This document shows, piece by piece, positions 55,820 to 64,000 of a stretch of 64,000 nucleotides of DNA. Position numbers and translations under genes: made by a program. Below the pieces are notes generated by a model. It had not been told where the DNA came from and did not search any database. It worked only from the letters and a program-made list of their open reading frames with translations. Within the stretch, counting starts at the first letter, position 1, and every line of letters begins with the position of its first letter. The stretch comes from Plectrocnemia conspersa (taxonomy: Eukaryota > Arthropoda > Insecta > Trichoptera > Polycentropodidae). The stretch is taken from assembly GCA_009617715.1 (NCBI GenBank), contig VTFK01000138.1, forward strand, positions 372,001 to 436,000. The letters run 5' to 3'.

Positions 55820-57250
55820 CTAGATTGTTGTGAATCTTCTGGACTGTCAACTTCGTTCGATCGATTTTTTTTGTCAATTTTAATAACAATCCAAACCCGT
55901 TTCTAAGCACAACAGTATCATTATCACACCTGACTCATTTGATATCGTTTTTCGATTGACGCATAATTTTATTTTCATTTAAACGAGATGAATTTCATAA
56001 TATCAAACAATGACTCATTCGTGTATAATAATTACTAAAATCTGATCTACAATTTATCATTATAAAGTGTAGATTGGATCGAATTTTATATTTCATTATC
56101 AAAAAAAAAAGGTAATTGAAGGCTTTATTACTATTATTTCTTTCCAAATATATTATAAAGCAGGTCTTTGTCTCAAATTTAACACATATTTTTTTTACGA
56201 TGTATAATGATGTTTTTATGATGTTAAGTTCCAATGGCTTTCTACCCTCATTTAATTACTTTTATTACCAAGAATCAGAACACATGTTATTTTTTTGTAC
56301 ACAAGAGCTCTGGGGGGAGTGATCCAATTTTTTTTAGTCAAAGATCTGTCATTCCAATGAAATCCACATGTGCAATATATGTTTAAATATATGTATATAA
56401 TATATTATATAGTTTGCATTCAGTTTAATTTTGAAGTCGAAGAGTATTGGTGTGCCTCGAATTTCACTGTTTACAATTTTAGAATTTATAAAAAAAACAA
56501 TTACCAGAAGAGGAAAAAAGATAAAGGACCCACCGAAAAGTCGAATATTGATAGGCTAGCATTTTCCGACGAAGTATGAGGACAAAAAATTACCAACGCA
56601 ATTATCAAGTGTGCAGTATCATGCCCTCATCGTGCAGGAAAAAGGGGAAAGGAATTGGCAGAAGGAGGCAGACTTTTAATTTTTAAAATAGATATTAATT
56701 TTTTTTTTAATTTTGAAGGTCAATATAGATGCATAAAGAAATAACTATATACAAATAAAAAAATCGTAATTAAATCTTCAACTTCATTTTTTAATGGATA
56801 ATTGACTCATTTCGTGACTTTTTATGAAATTTAATTCCGCACGTAAAGGGTTAAATTGACTTGCATTTGCACACACTAAATGTTTTTTGATATCAAGTTG
56901 TACGTCGTACAATGAGCCGTAGGGTTAAATTAAGACCATTGTGACTCAAAGACGTTCCCAACTCTCCTAAAAGAAGGGTGCTGAGATAGATAAACGAGAA
57001 CTGAAATTACTCAAGAGCAAAACAAAATATCTGTTTATCGTTTTTTCTCATAAGGGACATAAAACATTATCGGCTGTTATCAGCTGTCTACTATACTACC
57101 TCCCCATTAAAATATTTTTTTCCGACTTTTGAATCCATGTATTTTTTCGCAAAATTCACAAGCATGTATCAACATTTAATAATATATTACATAATAAACT
57201 TAGCAATAAAGTATTCCATTCGACTATGAATGAATGGATATTATTTTTTT
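55820..57250. other. AT-rich DNA, presumed Lifeguard leader intron
   Basis: No coding sequence was recognised. TTAA preceded by GGG occurs twice (near 56850 and 56930), possibly short piggyBac-like remnants. Confidence 0.3.
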
Positions 57251-57254
57251 GGTC

Positions 57255-57349
57255 TTTTTTTATTACCAATTAATAAAAAAACATTAATAATGTCAATAAC
57301 GGTATTGACTGTTTTTCTCTCGGTAATACCGGTATTATTTCAATCCTTA
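57255..57349 (-). mobile_element. Truncated copy of the ACCGGTATT hAT family
   Basis: The reverse complement from 57349 reads TAAGGATTGAAATAATACC, then GGTATTACCGAGAGAAAAAC and AGTCAATACCG. It matches the left end of the element at 3006 for about 65 bases. The opposite end was not found. Confidence 0.75.
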
Positions 57350-57970
57350 TATGTGACTTATCGCGTGTGAGCACATATGATATGGCAAAAGCGCTCGCCA
57401 ACTTATACCATGCTCTTCCTGGTTTTTAACAGAGTAATTTCTGAATGTGAATCACATTGTTTTAAACTAGAGGTTGTCAACCGTTGGTTCCCACAAAAGA
57501 ATTTAAAAAATCCATTTTTCATATTAGATATTCAGGCTGTTCTTCAAGCTTAAAATTCTAAATGTGTGCGTTCACAACTTAAATTTAAAAACTATTTTTT
57601 TTATTTGTGTAAATAAATTGAGGAAGGCAGTTATTTATATAGATTTGTGTTACTCGCTTATTGAACATCTCATTGGATTTGATTCCACTGAATTGATTTA
57701 TATGAAGTTCCATTCTTATTTACGAAAATCATAAAACGTACGTTTATGAATCATGCTGTAGTTACTATCTTTATCAATTATTTGAAATTAGATATAATAT
57801 CTTATCTAGCGTATACAAGTAACTATCCATGATTCACTATCTATATGTGCATCGTAAGTCTTGTTCTGTGGTTAGCTGTGTAACTTAGTAAGAAGCATAA
57901 TAGCTGTCAAATTTATTCGTCCATCTTCGCCATATTACAAATTAAAGGTTTTATCTGTTTTGTTTTTCAG

Positions 57971-60900
57971 GTAGACTACAATCGAGAGTCGATCACACGT
58001 CAGCAACGAAACAATGACTAGTATGTATAAGATCTATTCTAAATAATCAATAATATGTTCGTTCACATTTTCAGCTGCAGTCCAATTTCTAAATAAATAC
58101 ATTATTATACAGCAACTTTAAAATGTGGCAGAACACTGGATATCCAGGTTTTTTCTTTATTACAGTAATAAAGTTGCAGTTACAGCATGTCGTTTTATAT
58201 ACCTCCCACTGACTGTCGAGATAGTTTCGTTTACAAGAGCTTCAATCAGTAATGTGCATGATATTAATTTAGCGTTGTGCTCACACTAAATTTGGTGGCA
58301 TTGAACCAAATGTTGCAAATTGGTCATAATTTATGTTTGAAACTGGTAAAAATTTAGGTTTCTACACTTTCTTACAAAAATACAAAATATAATTTAATAA
58401 TGCTTGAATGGGTTTCAAATCTGCATGTTTAACCTTTAAACGGTATAATGAAAATATGTTTAAAAATTAGTTTAATGTTTTTATGTTGTCTCTACGGCAT
58501 TCAAAACAAGTTTCATGTGCATGTATATTGATTTTAATATTCAGGGTCAGAATAAATAAAAATAACATACATTCAGAATAAAATTAAATGTCGATCATAA
58601 TTAATATAATGAATGGTTGTAATTATATTATTCTGGGTCAGATTAAATATCAAATGGTTAGAATAAAAAATATAGGACAATCGTGTGAATTAAAAAATAT
58701 ATAACATTTATATAAATAGGCAATAAATTATTTTTTAGAAATATCTTATAAAAGATCTCGCTCGCACCAAAACAGTGAACACCCCATGAATAACTCAACG
58801 AATCTATTTAGTTGTATGTAGGACGCGAAGGTATTCAGAGTGACGAACGAAGTTGAAATAACGCTTGTTGTATTGACATCTGACAATGTTGCGAGTCCAA
58901 CCAAACACCTTGATAATGACCATGTACTATTATGCTGACCATCTGTTAACAAAAACTGACCTTGAAATTAAAATACAGATCATATAATATAAATACTGAC
59001 TAATGAACTGTAATAAATAGACTGAAAAAAATATTTTGACCATCTGCTAAAATAATTCTTACAGTTTAATATAAATTTTTACTCTGACCGCGTATATTCT
59101 GGCCTTTTAATATAAATTCTGACCACAACCATATTAAATTCTGACCCGAAAATTACGAAACGTCTTAATTGCTCACCAGTATGTTTTTCTTCTGATAAAA
59201 TAATATAAATAACCCAACAAATAACTTACAGCTTTGGCCAAAATAAACAAGAGACAATTTTTCTCTCAATTTTCAATTGTATTTCGTAATCTTCTTCTTT
59301 AAAATATACCCTAAGTTTATAGGATGTAAATTTAGTGATTGCAGCCTAATTCAAAAATATCAAACCCACAATTTCGGAATATCATCACGTTGAATTTGAA
59401 TAGTCGCATTATTTATATACGGAAATATTTTCCAAAATAAATGTTTTAGAAAGGATTCCAACATTTAGTTTTAGGTAGTAGTATTCAAGAACAAGAATTA
59501 TACGTCATCATGCAATTTCGATCACAATATTTCCATCTGCCATATTTTAATATAGTACAATACGATTGACGGGATAAGCATCCCAAAAATTAACTATAAA
59601 GAACTGCATCAAGAATTTATAATTCAATGATAAATTGAAATTCTTTTCAGTCCTCAAGTGAATCTCAAGAGTTGCCGATCTCATTCCACTCTTTTCTTTT
59701 TACTTTTTCTAAAACCCATGGCACTTATTGACTTGCCAACAAAAAAGTTATCTTTAGCGGTTTCTATTCCACTCCTTTCTTTCGCATTCTCCAAACTGCG
59801 GTCCTTTTATTATCTCAGAATACCAGTTAAAACGAAACTGCAAAAAAAATGTCCAGAAGAGTTGTAAAAATTAAAAGATTTTATTGTTTTTTCACTATTA
59901 TCTAATAAAGAGAAACGATTAATGGATGTTAATAAGAGGCAAAGATAATAGATGAAGATAATTTAATAACTATTTTTTAGCAACAGCTTTAGAATGACTA
60001 ACATATTTTAAAAGAGATGGAAAAATGTTTCACACAAAAAAATAATCGTAAAAGAGGAGACATTAATCAATCTATAATAGATGTAGATATTGTTATTATT
60101 ATTTGCATGCAAACACTAGTTATTTTAATATTTATCTGCGTTTGATATAACCCTTGTTGGGATATATCTATACTTGAACTTATGCATGATATTATCATTT
60201 ATAAGAAACCATATAAAATGGACATACCTGGTATTGATTTTTAATTCACAAACAATGCTTATTAATAATATTATATATTATTATATTAAATACATACATA
60301 ACAAACTTATTGCATTGATATTGGATACTTATTTTAATGCTATATTTTTACCATTACTGATTATATATCATAATCCAATAATTTAATGTATGCAAATATG
60401 CACATATGCTAAACCCCGATTGCGATAGAAAAACATTTTCCACACATTCAGAACCTCATCAAAATGTAACCGATGGAAATATTCATTCAGTGTATATTTT
60501 ATGAAACCTGCTCATAATTATAGATTTAGATAACATGTCCATTGTCCAGGGGAACAATTCGCAAGTGCAAAACTAATAATCATGTTAGTTTTACTTTTTA
60601 TGTAGTATGTTTAATAAAGAAAATTTTGCAATTGCATCAGTGTTCTTCCAGAGGTTTGATTTGTTCTCATTTTGTACTGATAGAGTGATATGTATTTTGC
60701 ATGTCCCGTGTTGTTAAAAAATGATTGTTAACGATTGTTTTTCTCTTAGGTAACCAACCTTACTCGGCTTATCCTCCGCCGGCCGGAGGCTATCCTCCTC
60801 CTGGCGGATACCCACCGCAAGGTGGATATCCGCCGCAGCCCGGCTATCCTCCGCAACCGGGATACCCACAGCCTGCTTACCAAGGCCCGCCCCAGGCAGG

Positions 60901-63172
60901 CTTTGTTAATCCCAGCTATCCGGATCCAAACATGGTATTGTATAACACTTTCAATTTAAATATATAAAAAATCACTATGTATTATTTTGTGTCATCATAT
61001 CAACAATAAGTGTAATTCCATTTTATTTTATATATTTTTATTATTAAAATGGCACTTCTATAAATTTACTGTAATTGTGCAATTTTTATGTATCATACTA
61101 AAAAATCAATATTGCATCATTGTTCTTTCAGAGGTACAATGTAAGTATAGGAAATAAATAGTGATTATATTAACGCATATGCTGTAATATTTTTTTCTCA
61201 CCAAGATAATGAATATGTCATTGTATTTAAAAAATCTTTATTTTTATTTATGAAATTGTCAAAGTCACTTTAGTGTTGTGAAATAATCTGCTATATTAGT
61301 ATGGGTTTACTTTTGTGATATGAAAACATAAATTGAGACTTAAATCAATAAAACTAATTAAATATGATTTTTTATTATTGAAATTATTAATGCACAGAAT
61401 TTTTAAAGAATATGAATTATACACAATTTACATGCCTTTCTAAAATTAATGTTAAAAATGACCTTGCATTTCTTTGGACTGTTTGTTCATGTATGAAAAA
61501 GATTGTTTACATGCATGTGTAGACCCGACTATAATGCAATTTTTTTTCAACTGCTCATATTAGTTCTGAAGGCTATTCCTAGTATTAAAAATCATAGTGT
61601 ACCTTCTGTAGTTCTTTTAGTTTTTTTTCTTGTGTCTTATAATTAAATTGCATTTTTTTTCTCTCCAAATCTTCAATTTAAGTGGCAAGACCTACAAATT
61701 TAGAACTCCATAACATGTATTTTATAAGTGCAAGTATCAATATCAAATGGAGAAAAATTTAATTTGTATGTGAAAGGTCAGAAAAATGTATGTCGTATAA
61801 TGATGAAATACTATGAATTTTAATGAAATCAAAATATTAACACTTAAACGGCGAGTCGGGTAGTATTTACTGATTTCGTCCACTGGCGGTAATTGGCGGG
61901 ACGGGTAATAACTACCTTTTACAATTTCTGACGTTTAATGATGGGTCCAGTTGTTTTACCAGCAAACACTTAAGTGTTTTGTGATGACATATATGAATGA
62001 AGGTTTGTACTACAAGAAAAAAAATATTTCAAGGCGAAAATATTTTTATTGTCGCCACAACTTCACATGTGGGGGACAATCAAAGAACTCTTTGCATCAA
62101 CAAGCTAAAGTAATAAAACACGATCGTAAATTACTTTTAAAGCATAACAAATTTAGCCCATGGAAGACCGAAATATAATTTACATATGATAATTCACATA
62201 GTTCATTTTATTTACATAATTAATTATTATCTATTTTTTAAACTAGAGATATAATAAAGTAGAATAAAGCAAATTTTATGATATTAATTATTATTTTATG
62301 CAACCCACAGATTGAAAACCATTGATAAAATAATTTTAACATATGAACCAATACAACGCAGAACATTTGATAAATTTTTGTTTTTTAATTCAAAAGTTAT
62401 CATATATAATATTTTTGTTATAAATCTGTGTTGCCTAAAGTTCTCGCGAAACAGCCCATTTTTACAGATCATGCGGGAAAAAAAACGACCCGCCGGTTAA
62501 GTGTTAAAACAACGTCCACTGACTGGGAAATTTTTGCCCCTCCGTTGCGTTGATGAAGAATCTGTTTTGAATCCGACTTATTTATAAATAAAAATACGAT
62601 ATTGTTATGTAATATACCTCGATTATTTCAGGTAATTCTTTATCTAATGATTATCTTGTAAGTAACGATTATACCTAAGACCTTGTCAACTGATAAATCG
62701 GATAATTTACTTAGGAAACAAGGGAACATATATGAGTTTTGTAAATATTAATTTATCATTGATAAAAATTTTAATATATTCAGGGAGGTGGCTATATTCC
62801 TCCGGGCGGAGGTGGCTATATCCCACCGGGCGGCGGTGGACAAATCCCACCGGGCGGCGGCCCATATCCTGCTGGAGGATACATTCCGCAGAATCAACCG
62901 ACATACGGCGGAACTGGTGATCTAGGCGAAGATGGAGAAGTAAAAGGTTTCGATTTCAGCGATAAAACCATTAGAATGGCATTCATAAGAAAGGTGAGAT
63001 ATTTGGCAATTGCGATATCTATTACATTTTACGTAATCAATTTAATAAAAAATACTTTTCTATAGGTTTACGCTACTCTGATGTGTCAGTTACTCGTCAC
63101 ACTTAGCTTTATCGTCCTCTTCACGTTCCATAAACCCACGCAAAAATATACAAGAGAACATCCTGCTTTATT
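57971..63172 (+). CDS. Nmda1: Lifeguard/TMBIM-family membrane protein (Nmda1/GRINA-like), partial at window end
   Basis: The transcript exon 57971-58020 has ATG at 58014, only seven coding bases (MT plus A). It joins 60750-60934, 62784-62993 and 63066-63172, and the frame is then open for further exons beyond the window. The N-terminus is Pro/Gly/Tyr-rich, with repeats of YPPQPG and GGGYIPPGG (about 120 residues). The cytoplasmic-to-membrane boundary FDFSDKTIRMAFIRK and the first transmembrane helix LMCQLLVTLSFIVLFTFHKP follow. These are signatures of Lifeguard proteins (Drosophila Nmda1, human GRINA/FAIM2), multi-pass proteins of ER, Golgi and plasma membrane that modulate Ca2+ and inhibit apoptosis. 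Six further helices are expected downstream. Introns are loaded with MITEs. Confidence 0.9.
58544..59147. mobile_element. About 604-bp MITE with GGTCAGAAT subterminal repeats
   Basis: It begins GGGTCAGAATAAAT and ends ATTAAATTCTGACCC, an inverted pair of ends. The left side has repeats in one direction (GGGTCAGATTAAAT near 58637, GGTTAGAATAAAA near 58658). The right side has many in the opposite direction (TCTGACC, CTGACCATCTG, CTGACTAAT, TTGACCATCTG). No ORF. It lies in the first coding intron of the Lifeguard gene. Confidence 0.65.
61837..62507. mobile_element. piggyBac-like MITE (663 bp) flanked by TTAA
   Basis: TTAA (61837-61840) is followed by CACTTAAACGGCGAGTCGG. The right end, reversed, reads TTAACACTTAACCGGCGGGTCG, with TTAA at 62504-62507. 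The inverted repeats match at about 16 of 18 bases. Interior open frames (61951-62178, 62312-62500) have no recognised motif, although the first has a basic, Cys/His-containing sequence. It lies in the Lifeguard intron between 60934 and 62784. Confidence 0.75.
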
Positions 63173-63519
63173 GTAAGTATTTTATGAAGAAATTTAAAAC
63201 ATTCCAGTTGAAATTATCTCAGAGAATATTTTTAAAAAATCTGCAAATATCTATAAATTTGACCAATTTAGGGTGAGGCATTAATATTGCTGCAAAATAA
63301 TAATAATCATATATATATATTTTTTAAATGAATAGGATTAATGATGCAGATCAAATAAGAATAATGCAATTTATCACAAGCTGAAGTCTTCAAATTGGAA
63401 TCCGAATACCAAATCCACTCTAATGGCTTTATCAATTGATTGTCGACAAGATATGAGAACCAGCTATCTGTCAAAGTAGTATTTTGCATGAATTTTAAAT
63501 TGGTTACCATTTATTATGA

Positions 63520-64000
63520 TCATTATCATTCCTGTGAGCTTTATCCTCATCTAAGATATTCCTTAACCTTTCTCTGTCTGTTGCCGGTGCTGAGCATTCA
63601 GATATCGCTATACTCCATCTAACCGACTTCCTGTCACTATAGAAAGCTAACCACTTTTTGAGTTATCCATGCGGAATAGATGTTCGAACCACCTGAGGTG
63701 TTGTATTTTTCTATATTTGTCCCTGCCAATTATCCTTGCAAAACTTAGCTCAAAAGCCTGCAGCTAATTGAGGAGCTCTCATATATGATACAAATCCACA
63801 CTGATAGTAACCAATAAATTCAGTTTGTATGCGGAAGCTGTATATATTTCATATGCAATATTCAGTAATGTAACTCGATAGTTCTCACACTGAAGGAGTT
63901 GGCGCTATGTTTGTATATGACGTATGATTCCCTTTTTCCAGTTTCTGGTAGTACATCGTTCTTCCATACATCTGTGATTATATTATGCACATAGTTGAGA
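63520..64000 (-). pseudogene. LINE (non-LTR retrotransposon) remnant, broken, runs off the window
   Basis: On the - strand, pieces near 63990-63850 read VWKNDVLPETGKRES and, after a frameshift, TLLNIAYEIY followed by a degenerate ISVDL/QCGF site. This is the N-terminal part of a LINE reverse transcriptase. Near 63720-63660 comes KIQHLRWFEHLFRMDN, the conserved segment after the RT domain. Then broken words such as SRLDGV and ATDRERLRNILDEDKAH (about 63590-63530) match the C-terminus. The middle of the RT domain is deleted. Confidence 0.75.

Noticed and set aside
62707..62920. Overlapping frames on both strands over the Pro/Gly exon
   Set aside because: The Lifeguard frame (GGGYIPPGG) is supported by splice sites and family conservation; the others are repeat artefacts.

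Overview
This window is nuclear DNA from an animal, almost certainly an insect. It is AT-rich, and its genes are split by short GT-AG introns. The gene set is typical of insects: cueball, a two-copy beta-1,3-glucan recognition protein cluster, and SPoCk-type SPCA. It is also crowded with decayed hAT, piggyBac, mariner-like and LINE elements. The glucan recognition proteins resemble those of Lepidoptera, but I would not name an order with confidence. No bacterial, CRISPR, rRNA or intact tRNA features were seen.

Layout. 1-7.1 kb: no host gene, but a dead mariner-like transposase split by a nested hAT element. 7.2-10.8 kb (+): cueball, first exon not found, with a one-base frameshift in an A run. 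10.8-16.5 kb: cueball 3' region and intergenic DNA. 16.5-23.6 kb (+): calcium-independent phospholipase A2 (iPLA2-VIA/PNPLA9 type), with a 2-kb piggyBac-like insertion and a foldback element in its introns. 24.6-26.0 kb: LINE and hAT remains. 26.4-28.5 kb (+): complete six-exon gene for the 24-kDa subunit of complex I (NDUFV2), including a 57-bp first exon. 30.5-38.9 kb (+): secretory-pathway Ca2+/Mn2+ ATPase (SPCA), also with a one-base homopolymer frameshift. 41.1-46.6 kb and 49.1-53.7 kb (-): two tandem glucan recognition proteins with the same eight-exon phase pattern. 54.6-55.4 kb (-): hAT transposase remnant. 58.0 kb to beyond the window end (+): a Lifeguard/TMBIM (Nmda1-like) gene, cut by the window edge.

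The host genes are unrelated housekeeping or immune genes and do not form an operon or pathway. NDUFV2 acts in mitochondria. SPCA, Lifeguard and iPLA2 act in membrane, Ca2+ and lipid homeostasis. Cueball is a membrane receptor-like protein. The two glucan-binding proteins are secreted innate-immune recognition factors.

The most unusual content is transposable: a hAT nested in a mariner-like gene, several foldback MITEs with long arms, two TTAA-flanked piggyBac-like elements, a GGTCAGAAT-repeat MITE, and a CAGTGGCGT MITE family present in introns of both glucan-binding paralogs. I found no convincing new multi-gene system. Exon boundaries were read by eye from frame continuity, splice sites and remembered family conservation, and no alignment was run.
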